From: UBA4615 sp044359175
Lineage (GTDB): Bacteria > Pseudomonadota > Gammaproteobacteria > Burkholderiales > Burkholderiaceae_E
DNA length: 5,179 nt
Assembly: GCA_044359175.1 (NCBI GenBank)
Contig: JBIKMO010000310.1
Coordinates: 1-5,179 of the forward strand
Direction: 5' to 3'
The position numbers and the translations under genes are program-made. Below, piece by piece: positions 1-5,178 of the stretch; the stretch's first letter is position 1, and each line of letters opens with the position of its first letter. The notes beneath the pieces are model-generated. The model did no database searches, was not told the DNA's origin, and saw only the letters and a program-made list of their open reading frames with translations.

Positions 1-898
1 GCCGGGCGAGGACCGAGCCCGTGCGCACGCGCGCCGCCACGATCGACGGCAGCTGCGAGACCTCGTTGGCGACCGCGTTGAGCCGCTCGACGATCGGTGC
101 GGGCGTCCCCCGCGCCACGAACAGCATCCCCCAGGTCTGCAGATCGAGCCCCTTCAGCGCCATGGTGTCGCTGAACGCGGGCACGCCCGGCAGCGCCTCG
201 AGCCGCGTCGCCGACGACACCGCCAGCACCTTGACCCGACCGGCGGCCAGCAGCGGCGCCGCATTCGGGGCCGAGGTGACGCCGACGTCGATCTCGCCCG
301 CCATCACGTCGTTGACCAGGTTCTGTCCGCCGCGGTACGGGATGTGCACGACGAAGATCCCGGTGCGCGCCTTCACCGTCTCGGTCATCACGTGCTGGAA
401 CGTGCCGATGCCGGGCGAGCCGTAGGTGAGCCCGCCGGGTCGACGGCGCGCGAGCGCGACGAGCTCGTCCATCGAGTTCGCCGGGAAGTCGGGGCGCACG
501 ACGAAGGCGACCGGCGTGCTCGCGGCGAGCGCGACCGGCAGCAGGTCCTCGGACGAGTAGCCCACCGACCGGTTGACGATCGGCACCATCACCGCCTCGC
601 TCAGGGATCCGTAGAGCAGCGTGTATCCGTCCGCAGTCGATCGAACGACACGCTGCACGCCCAGGGCGCCGCCCGCGCCGCCGACGTTCTCGACGACCAC
701 CTGCTGGCCCAGGCGCTTGCCCATCTCGGGCGCGAGCAGCCGCGCGCCGTAGTCGGACGCGCCGCCCGCGGTGTACGGCACCACCAGCGTCAGCGGCCGC
801 GACGGGTACGCCGGCTGGGCGAACAACGCGGTCACGGGCTGCACGGACGTGGCGAGGGCCGCGCCGCAGAGGCGACGTCGCATCGGATCGGTTCGCAT
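1..898 (-). CDS. Bug-family (TTT) periplasmic substrate-binding protein, C-terminus cut by window edge
   Basis: Reading the minus strand from ATG at 898 gives 299 open codons to the window edge. Residues 1-27 form an export signal: an Arg-rich start (RRR at 7-9), a hydrophobic stretch and a likely cleavage after Leu-Phe-Ala, before Gln28. Family motifs follow in order: TLVVPYTAGGASD (37-49), a VVVENVGGAGGALG block, DGYTLLYGS, then HIPYRGG, AGRVKVLAV and a C-terminal stretch reading WGMLFVARGTPAPIVERLN. These match the Bug/TctC fold (Pfam TctC), which captures carboxylates or similar small acids in the periplasm, often as an orphan receptor without TctAB beside it. Family proteins are about 320-330 residues, so roughly 20-30 are missing off the left edge. 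The first ATG is preferred over Met6 because AAGGAGGAG lies 6 bases upstream of it. The ligand cannot be told from the sequence. It is transcribed divergently from the AraC-type regulator. Confidence 0.93.
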   Translation of the reverse strand, partial: MRTDPMRRRLCGAALATSVQPVTALFAQPAYPSRPLTLVVPYTAGGASDYGARLLAPEMGKRLGQQVVVENVGGAGGALGVQRVVRSTADGYTLLYGSLSEAVMVPIVNRSVGYSSEDLLPVALAASTPVAFVVRPDFPANSMDELVALARRRPGGLTYGSPGIGTFQHVMTETVKARTGIFVVHIPYRGGQNLVNDVMAGEIDVGVTSAPNAAPLLAAGRVKVLAVSSATRLEALPGVPAFSDTMALKGLDLQTWGMLFVARGTPAPIVERLNAVANEVSQLPSIVAARVRTGSVLAR

Positions 899-904
899 CG
901 GACT

Positions 905-913
905 CTCCTCCTT
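905..913 (-). promoter_or_regulatory. Strong Shine-Dalgarno of the Bug gene
   Basis: On the minus strand these bases read AAGGAGGAG, an almost perfect anti-16S match, and end 6 bases before the ATG at 898. This spacing favours Met1 over the in-frame Met6 and shows the gene is well translated. The divergent regulator has nothing comparable. Confidence 0.8.
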
Positions 914-958
914 CGGACGGTCCGGGCATCGTAGGCCGCGAGCGCCCGGCGCAGAAGC

Positions 959-998
959 GGCGATCCCGCCAACAGGCATGGCATGATCGCCACATGCC
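959..998. promoter_or_regulatory. Nested inverted repeats between divergent genes; possible operator
   Basis: GGCATG (980-985) pairs with CATGCC (993-998) across 7 bases, and another GGCATG lies at 975-980, giving the direct repeat GCATGGCATG. An outer pair, GGCGATC (959-965) and GATCGCC (985-991), overlaps them. The cluster lies between the Bug gene start (898) and the regulator start (1032), where an AraC-type protein controlling a divergent target commonly binds. No convincing -35/-10 pair was seen on either strand. That it is an operator is inference; short palindromes also occur by chance in G+C-rich DNA. Confidence 0.35.
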
Positions 999-1031
999 GC
1001 CGCGTCGTCCGTCGAGATCGCGCCGCTGCAG

Positions 1032-2021
1032 GTGGAGCTCCTGCACGATGCGGACGCGCTGCTCGGACCGTGCATGGCGGTGGTCGACCTGCTGCGCGCC
1101 ATGGCGGCGATCGCGTCGCTTCGCGGCGTGCGCGCCCGCATCGGCTGGCAGTGGACGAAGCCGGACGGCCGCGCGGCCGCACGGCACCTGCCGTCGCGCG
1201 GGCGTCGGGCCGCACGCCCGCAGGTGGTGGTCGTGCCCGGGTGGTCGGTGAGCGACGGCGCGCAGCTCGACGCGAAGGTACGGGGCCACGCCGAGGCGGT
1301 GGAGCGACTGCGCAGGCTCCACGCGCGCGGCGGCTGCGTGCTCGGCGTGTACACCGGCGTCGCGCTGCTCGGCGCCGCGGGGCTGCTCGACGATCGCGAG
1401 GCCGCGGTGCCGTGGCCGTTCGCGCAGAGCGTCCGGCGCCACGCGCCGACGATGCGGCTGGCCGCGCACGACGCCTGGGTCGGTGCCGACCGGGTCTGGA
1501 CCTGCGACTCCCCCGCGCGCACCACCGAGGCCATGCTGTCGCTGCTGGATCGCGGCGCGCACCGCGAGCTCGCCGGGTCGGCCGCATCGGTGCTGGTGCA
1601 GTCGGCCGAGCGACGCCGACTGTCGGTACGGATCGAGGCGGCGAGCCGCACGCGCACCATACCCGGCATGCTCGAGCGCGCCCGCCGCTGGCTCGACGAC
1701 CACGTCGACCGGCCGTACCGCCTCGACGCCCTCGCCCGGGCCTCGGCGACCAGTCCGCGCACGCTGCTGCGGCATTTCCGCGCCGCCCACGGGCACACCC
1801 CGCTGCAGCACCTGCATGCGCTGCGGGCGGCCCGGGCGCGGATGCTGCTCGAGTCGACGTTCCTCACCGTCGACGCGGTGGCCCTGGCCTGCGGCTATCG
1901 CGACGGTGCGATGTTCCGGCAGGTCTTCACGCGGGCGACCGGGCTGTCGCCGTCCGACTACCGCGAGCAGTACCGGCTGCGCACCCGGCGCCGCGAATGG
2001 GGACGCGACCTGCCGCGCTGA
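1032..2021 (+). CDS. AraC/GlxA-like transcriptional regulator with DJ-1/PfpI-type N-terminal domain
   Basis: A 329-residue protein, the usual size for GlxA-type AraC regulators. Residues 1-165 resemble the DJ-1/PfpI (class I amidotransferase-like) fold: VVVVPGW near 65, then GCVLGVYTGVALLGAAGLLDD around 101-121 and a PW where many relatives have HW. The family's usual cysteine in V-C-T-G is Tyr107 here, so this domain is presumably a ligand or oligomer sensor, not an enzyme. Residues 209-318 are the double helix-turn-helix: LDALARASATSPRTLLRHF is the first unit, and VDAVALACGYRDGAMFRQVF followed by TGLSPSDYR is the second and the AraC signature. The start is uncertain. GTG 1032 is the first standard start in frame after the TGA at 984-986, but it has no good ribosome site. 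ATG 994 is in another frame. It probably regulates the divergent Bug gene (inferred from position). Confidence 0.9.
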   Translation: MELLHDADALLGPCMAVVDLLRAMAAIASLRGVRARIGWQWTKPDGRAAARHLPSRGRRAARPQVVVVPGWSVSDGAQLDAKVRGHAEAVERLRRLHARGGCVLGVYTGVALLGAAGLLDDREAAVPWPFAQSVRRHAPTMRLAAHDAWVGADRVWTCDSPARTTEAMLSLLDRGAHRELAGSAASVLVQSAERRRLSVRIEAASRTRTIPGMLERARRWLDDHVDRPYRLDALARASATSPRTLLRHFRAAHGHTPLQHLHALRAARARMLLESTFLTVDAVALACGYRDGAMFRQVFTRATGLSPSDYREQYRLRTRRREWGRDLPR

Positions 2022-2040
2022 GGCGGCCCGGAGGGCGATT

Positions 2041-2056
2041 GCGCACGCTGGTGCGC
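2041..2056. terminator. Small stem-loop between converging genes, possible weak terminator
   Basis: GCGCAC (2041-2046) and GTGCGC (2051-2056) form a perfect 6-bp stem with a GCTG loop in the 39-base gap between the regulator stop (2021) and the stop of the minus-strand Bug remnant (2061). Position suits a shared terminator, but there is no T-tract on either side, so function is doubtful. Confidence 0.3.
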
Positions 2057-2060
2057 CGTC

Positions 2061-2504
2061 TCACCGGCGCGGGCGGCGCGCGACCACCCGGGCCCATTTC
2101 TCGGACTCCTCGCGGCACTGCCGGGCGAACTCCTCGGGCGGCAGATTGGCCGGTTCCGCGCCCATGCCGTCCAGCTTCGCCTTCACGCCGGCCTCGTTCA
2201 CGCAGGCGAGCACCTCCTGCGCGAGCTTGCGCACGATCGGGTCCGGGGAGCCCCGGGGCGCGGCGAATCCGAACCAGGCCGCGGGCTGGTCGTCGGTCAG
2301 GCCCAACGCCTCGCCGAAGGTGGGCACGTGCGCGAACAGCGGCGAGCGCTGCGCGCCGCCGACCGCCAGCGCGCGGACCTTCCCGCTGCGGATGTGCGGC
2401 CCCAGCATCGCGAGCGTCGTCAGGTACAGCGGCACGCTGCCGGCCACGACGTCGGCCACGCCCTGCGGACCGCTGCGGTACGGCACGTCGAACAGGTCGA
2501 TGTC
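2061..2504 (-). pseudogene. C-terminal half of a second Bug-family (TTT) substrate-binding protein
   Basis: The minus-strand frame ending at TGA 2063-2061 encodes the distal half of a Bug protein: DVPYRSGPQGVADVVAGSV, then IRSGKVRALAVGG, SPLFAHVPTFGEAL, WFGFAAPRGSPDPIVRKL, and a final FARQCREESEKWARVV, a typical family C-terminus. About 145 residues remain of an expected 320 or so. The signal peptide, the VVPYxAGG ligand loop and the GYTLL segment are all absent, replaced upstream by transposase-derived sequence in the same frame. It cannot form a two-lobed binding protein, so it is a pseudogene. It is a different paralogue from the gene at the left edge, with clearly divergent sequence at equivalent motifs. 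Automatic annotation may present the 200-codon frame from GTG 2663 as one intact or hypothetical protein; that would be misleading. Confidence 0.87.
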
Positions 2505-2710
2505 GAACACCTGCCTCAACAGCCCCGCCCGGCCCATGCGCTGCGCGCGCGCCCGCACCGGCTCGGCCTGGCGTGCAGCGGCTGCGGCCGCGCTCGCCGA
2601 TCCCGCCACCTCGGGCCCCTGCGGCACCCCCCGCGCCCGCAGCTTCGCGTGGGGCGCCAGCACCCCGTGGTACCGGATCAGGTGCAGCGTATGCGTCCGG
2701 TCCGGACCGT
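2496..2710 (-). pseudogene. IS91-family (Y2) transposase fragment, C-terminal region
   Basis: Upstream of the Bug remnant and in the same minus-strand frame, the translation contains LIRYHGVLAPHAKLRA (about 2681-2634), a low-complexity Ala/Gln-rich linker, then RMGRAGLLRQVFDID (ending near 2499). From family knowledge, both blocks and their spacing match the tail of IS91-type transposases (Pfam Y2_Tnp), in which RYHGV.AP is followed by a variable linker and by W..LL.RVFDID, normally continuing into a CPxCGG zinc motif. Here the frame passes into Bug sequence instead of the cysteine motif. The catalytic tyrosines and the N-terminus would lie upstream, where the IS66 element begins. It is therefore an inactive remnant, truncated on both sides. 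No start codon exists in this frame between 2777 and GTG 2663. Recognition is by remembered family motifs, not by a search. Confidence 0.78.
2698..2709. repeat. 12-bp palindrome at the IS66 left junction
   Basis: CGGTCCGGACCG is perfectly self-complementary and ends one base before the proposed IS66 end at 2710/2711. It may mark a preferred target, or the last bases of a target duplication (2703-2710). Chance is possible in such G+C-rich DNA. Confidence 0.4.
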
Positions 2711-2730
2711 GTAGACAGGTCGCGGTTTCG
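2711..2730 (+). repeat. Putative IS66 left terminal repeat
   Basis: The segment begins GTAGACAGGTCG. It is placed here because IS66 termini start with GTA and because transposase-like coding on the minus strand ends at about this point. Similarity to the inward-reading right end is only about 6 of the first 10 bases, so the exact extent is uncertain. Confidence 0.4.
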
Positions 2731-2762
2731 GCGACAGCATCGTAGGCGTTGCGGGGCCAGAT

Positions 2763-2790
2763 AGGCGTCCGCTTGTTTTAGCGGACGCCT
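2763..2790 (+). promoter_or_regulatory. Perfect 10-11 bp stem-loop upstream of tnpA
   Basis: AGGCGTCCGC (2763-2772) is exactly complementary to GCGGACGCCT (2781-2790), and T2773-A2780 adds an eleventh pair, leaving a six-base T-rich loop (TGTTTT). It lies inside the IS left end, 22 bases before the tnpA GTG at 2813. No T-tract follows, so it is not a standard terminator. A TTGTTT (2773-2778) in the loop and arm, with TTGAAT 16 bases downstream (2795-2800), is a weak promoter-like pair. If that promoter is real, the element's own transcript would start after the hairpin, while transcripts entering from outside would contain it. In IS10 and IS50 such structures block translation from read-through RNA. 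That role here is inference. Confidence 0.6.
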
Positions 2791-2812
2791 GATCTTGAAT
2801 CCTGAAGCTGCA

Positions 2813-3175
2813 GTGTCGAAGGCGAAGCCCAAGGTACCTGTCACGCGTCGCCGATTCGATGCCGCCTGGAAGCGGTCTCTGGTCGAGCAGGCGCTGCGCC
2901 CTGGGGCGTCGGTTGCGAAGCTCGCCCGCGATCACGACGTGAACACGAACCAGCTGTTCAAATGGTGCCGGCAGCATGAACGGGCATCGGTGGGAGGTCG
3001 GGCAGGAGCGTCGCTGTTGCCGGTGGTGATCGCAGCGCCCGACGACTCTGTAGTGCACTCCCCCGGCAAGGGAATGTGCGTGACGGTGCAGATGGCGCGC
3101 GGCACGCTCAGGCTCGAGGGGGCGATCGAGGCTGAGTTGCTGCGAGGCCTGGTGCAGGTGCTGTCGGCACGATGA
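2813..3175 (+). CDS. tnpA: IS66 TnpA, helix-turn-helix accessory protein (Orf1)
   Basis: A 120-residue protein from GTG 2813. Residues 11-55 form the transposase_8-like helix-turn-helix: TRRRFDAAWKRSLVEQAL, then PGASVAKLARDHDVNTNQLFKW, the typical IS66 Orf1 start in which a basic RRRF is followed by two helices and a recognition helix ending in LF.W. The rest is a poorly conserved tail ending in LLRGLVQVLSAR. IS66 Orf1 is needed with TnpB and TnpC for efficient transposition and probably binds the ends. GTG 2813 is chosen because the translation VSKAKPK leads straight into the domain and a weak GAAG lies 5 bases upstream; TTG 2795, in the same frame, is possible. The stop overlaps the tnpB start as ATGA, indicating translational coupling. 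Confidence 0.9.
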   Translation: MSKAKPKVPVTRRRFDAAWKRSLVEQALRPGASVAKLARDHDVNTNQLFKWCRQHERASVGGRAGASLLPVVIAAPDDSVVHSPGKGMCVTVQMARGTLRLEGAIEAELLRGLVQVLSAR

Positions 3176-3519
3176 TCGGGGTGCCTGCGGGCACGCGGGT
3201 GTGGCTGGTAGCCGGCGTGACGGACATGAGGAAGGGATTCGACGGGCTGGCGGCGATCGCGCAGACGACGCTCGCCAAGGACCCGTACGCCGGTCACGTG
3301 TTCGTGTTTCGCGGCAAGCGCGGCGACCTGGTGAAGTTGCTGTGGTGGAGCGGCGACGGCATGAACCTGTATGCCAAGCGAATGGAGCGCGGCCGCTTCG
3401 TTTGGCCGCAGGCGGCGAGCGGGGCGGTGCACCTCACGGGCGCACAACTGTCGATGCTTCTGGAGGGCATCGACTGGCGCCGACCGGTGCGCACGTGGCA
3501 GCCGGAGATGGCCGTCTAG
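3172..3519 (+). CDS. tnpB: IS66 TnpB (Orf2-like protein)
   Basis: A 115-residue protein, the normal length for the IS66 Orf2 family (Pfam TnpB_IS66). Both hallmark blocks are present: RVWLVAGVTDMRKGFDGLAAI (9-29), and VFVFRGKRGDLVKLLWWSGDGMNLYAKRMERGRFVWP in the middle. The C-terminal part, with LTGAQLSMLLEGIDWRRP, is also typical. Its biochemical role is unknown, though it is required for transposition in studied IS66 elements. ATG 3172 overlaps the tnpA stop by four bases (ATGA) and has no strong ribosome site of its own, so it is likely translated by ribosomes finishing tnpA. The frame is intact. The TAG stop (3517-3519) sits inside a stem-loop. Confidence 0.96.
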   Translation: MIGVPAGTRVWLVAGVTDMRKGFDGLAAIAQTTLAKDPYAGHVFVFRGKRGDLVKLLWWSGDGMNLYAKRMERGRFVWPQAASGAVHLTGAQLSMLLEGIDWRRPVRTWQPEMAV

Positions 3520-3532
3520 AGCCGATCTCCGG
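3502..3532 (+). promoter_or_regulatory. Stem-loop spanning the tnpB stop codon, upstream of tnpC
   Basis: CCGGAGAT (3502-3509) pairs perfectly with ATCTCCGG (3525-3532). Inside, GGC (3510-3512) pairs with GCC (3521-3523) with one bulged G, giving an 11-bp stem and an 8-base loop that includes the tnpB TAG. It precedes the 61-base gap before tnpC. No T-run follows directly (the five Ts at 3558-3562 are 25 bases on), so it may be an mRNA stability or translation-control element more than a terminator. The function is inferred. Confidence 0.5.
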
Positions 3533-3580
3533 GGTATTTGTGCTGTACGAGGGGTGCTTTTTGGGAGTAAAATAGATGCT

Positions 3581-5137
3581 GTGCGAACGACCCTCGCCAG
3601 CCTGCCCGACGACATCGATGCGCTCAAGCGCCTGGTGCTTGAACGCGATGAAAAGCTGGAGGCCGCGTACGGTGATCTGCTCGTGCAGACGACGCTGGTC
3701 GAGTACCTGAAGCTGCAGATCGCCAAGTTGAAGCGGCTGCAGTTCGGGCGCAGCTCCGAGAAGCTCGGTGCTCAGATCGATCAGCTCGAGCTGATTGTGG
3801 AGGACCTGGAGGCGACACAAGCGCAGAGCGCGCCGCTCGCCCGGCTCGACGCACCACCCAAGACGCAGCCAGCGCGCCGCCCGTTGCCCGAGCATCTGCC
3901 GCGCGAGGTCGTGCGCCACGAGCCGGCGCCGGGCTGCCCGGACTGCGGCGCGACGCTCGCGCAGATCGGCGAGGACGCCGCCGAGATGCTGGAGTACGTG
4001 CCGGCCTCGTTCAAGGTGATCCGCCACGTGCGCCCGCGGCTGGCCTGCACCTGTTGCGAGCGGATCGTGCAGCAGCCGGCACCGATCCGCCCGATCGACC
4101 GTGGCATCCCCGGGCCAGGGCTGCTCGCGCACGTGCTGGTGTCGAAGTACGCAGACCACCTGCCGCTGTATCGACAGGCCGGGATCTACGCGCGTCAGGG
4201 CATCGAGCTGGAGCGCTCGACGCTGGCCGACTGGGTGGGCGCATCGGCTCGGCTGCTGAGCCCGCTGATCGACGCCTTGCGCGATCACGTGCTCAGCGCC
4301 GAGAAGCTGCACGCCGACGACACGCCGGTGCCGGTGCTGCAGCCCGGGCGCGGCACGACCAAGACCGGGCGGCTGTGGACGTATGTGCGCGACGATCGGC
4401 CGGCCGCCGGCACCGTACCGCCCGCGGTGTGGATGCGCTACACGCCTGACCGCAAGGCGATCCACCCGAGCGAGCACTTGACGGGTTTTGCCGGCGTGCT
4501 GCAGGCCGACGGCTACGCTGGTTTCGAGCGCCTGTACGAGACCGGACAGATCACGGAAGCGGCCTGCTGGGCGCACGTGCGACGCAAGTTCTACGACATC
4601 GAGCAAGCCACCGGATCGCCGATCGCCAACGAGGCGATCCAGCGGATCGGGCATCTCTACGGGATCGAAGCCAAGATCCGGGGGCGCCCGCCCGACGAGC
4701 GACGAACGCACAGACAGGCGCGCGCCGCGCCGCTACTCGAAGACCTACGAACCTGGCTGCAGGCGACGCTCGGCAAGCTCTCCAGCAAGGGCGAGCTCGC
4801 CGTGGCGATCCGATATGCGCTGACGCGCTGGACAGCGCTCACACGATACGTCGACGACGGGCGCATCGAGATCGACAACAACGCTGCCGAGCGCTCGATT
4901 CGAGATGCCGCGCTCGGCCGCAAGAATTGGCTGTTTGCGGGCTCCGACGCCGGGGGCCAGCGTGCGGCCGCGATCTACAGCCTCCTGGGCAGCGCCAAGC
5001 TCAACGGGCTCGACCCGGAGCGCTACCTGCGAGCTGTGCTCGAACGCATCGCCGAACACCCGATCACTCGCATTGGCGAGTTGCTGCCGTGGAACCTCTC
5101 GGACGCTACGCTCTACGAGCAGCGGCTCGCCGCCTGA
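3581..5137 (+). CDS. tnpC: IS66 TnpC, DDE transposase
   Basis: A 518-residue protein, typical for IS66 TnpC. Residues 10-85 form a Leu-rich coiled coil (IS66 leucine-zipper domain), ending with the conserved LKRLQFGRSSEKL. A zinc finger follows with C119-P-D-C122 and C156/C159 (ACTCCER). The DDE core has D246 (LHADDTPV), D310 (LQADGYAGF) and E437 (IDNNAAERSIR), with the usual GRLWTYVRDD and CWAHVRRKF blocks between; all three acidic residues are present. The IS66 C-terminal domain is at 467-506 (SLLGSAKLNGLDPERYL to ITRIGELLPWNL). It should catalyse strand cutting and joining at the element ends. GTG 3581 fits family N-termini; GTG 3554 is an in-frame alternative. GGGAG (3563-3567) is the only ribosome-site-like run nearby, at a long 13-base spacing. 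No frameshift or internal stop was seen, so the transposase appears functional. Confidence 0.96.
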   Translation: MRTTLASLPDDIDALKRLVLERDEKLEAAYGDLLVQTTLVEYLKLQIAKLKRLQFGRSSEKLGAQIDQLELIVEDLEATQAQSAPLARLDAPPKTQPARRPLPEHLPREVVRHEPAPGCPDCGATLAQIGEDAAEMLEYVPASFKVIRHVRPRLACTCCERIVQQPAPIRPIDRGIPGPGLLAHVLVSKYADHLPLYRQAGIYARQGIELERSTLADWVGASARLLSPLIDALRDHVLSAEKLHADDTPVPVLQPGRGTTKTGRLWTYVRDDRPAAGTVPPAVWMRYTPDRKAIHPSEHLTGFAGVLQADGYAGFERLYETGQITEAACWAHVRRKFYDIEQATGSPIANEAIQRIGHLYGIEAKIRGRPPDERRTHRQARAAPLLEDLRTWLQATLGKLSSKGELAVAIRYALTRWTALTRYVDDGRIEIDNNAAERSIRDAALGRKNWLFAGSDAGGQRAAAIYSLLGSAKLNGLDPERYLRAVLERIAEHPITRIGELLPWNLSDATLYEQRLAA

Positions 5138-5158
5138 TCAACCGCTCCGCGTCAAGAC

Positions 5159-5178
5159 GGCCTGGACCAGCCGGTTAC
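5159..5178 (-). repeat. Putative IS66 right terminal repeat
   Basis: Read inward on the minus strand, the end begins GTAACCGGCTGG, agreeing with the GTAA start common at IS66 termini. It lies 21 bases after the tnpC stop, a typical spacing. The window ends one base beyond, so the flank cannot be examined. Confidence 0.5.

Larger units (their letters stand above)
2711..5178 (+). mobile_element. IS66-family insertion sequence, apparently complete (about 2.47 kb)
   Basis: The element carries the canonical IS66 set tnpA-tnpB-tnpC in order on the plus strand, all intact, and its length falls in the usual 2.4-2.6 kb range. Outer limits are placed at GTAGAC (2711) and, on the right, at the complement of GTAACC (5173-5178), because IS66 ends typically begin with GTA. 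The left boundary agrees with where IS91-like coding similarity stops. The two ends share only a loose match (GTA, then scattered positions), so terminal repeats are imperfect or a boundary is slightly off. IS66 elements usually make 8-bp target duplications; 2703-2710 would be the left copy, but base 5179 (t) does not match its first base (c). Either the duplication has decayed or the right end is misplaced. Insertion into an IS91-type remnant is inferred. Confidence 0.85.

Noticed and set aside
21..934. Plus-strand frames opposite the left Bug gene
   Set aside because: They are antisense to a gene with clear family motifs, signal peptide and ribosome site.
832..1587. 251-codon minus-strand frame opposite the regulator
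   Set aside because: It is low-complexity Arg/Ala sequence antisense to the regulator, with no motif or ribosome site.
983..2764. Long plus-strand open frame of 593 codons
   Set aside because: Its translation is Arg/Ala/Pro-rich with no domain. It overlaps the regulator in another frame and then runs antisense to the Bug/IS91 remnant; it is a by-product of high G+C.
1927..2844. 305-codon minus-strand frame across the Bug remnant and IS66 left end
   Set aside because: It is out of frame with the Bug and IS91 motifs, is Gly/Arg/Ala-rich, and crosses the element boundary.
3545..3573. Possible tnpC promoter with TAAAAT (3568-3573) as -10
   Set aside because: No acceptable -35 lies at 16-18 bases; the AT-rich patch alone is not enough.
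3434..4711. 425-codon minus-strand frame opposite tnpC
   Set aside because: It has no recognisable motif and lies entirely antisense to well-supported tnpB and tnpC coding sequence.
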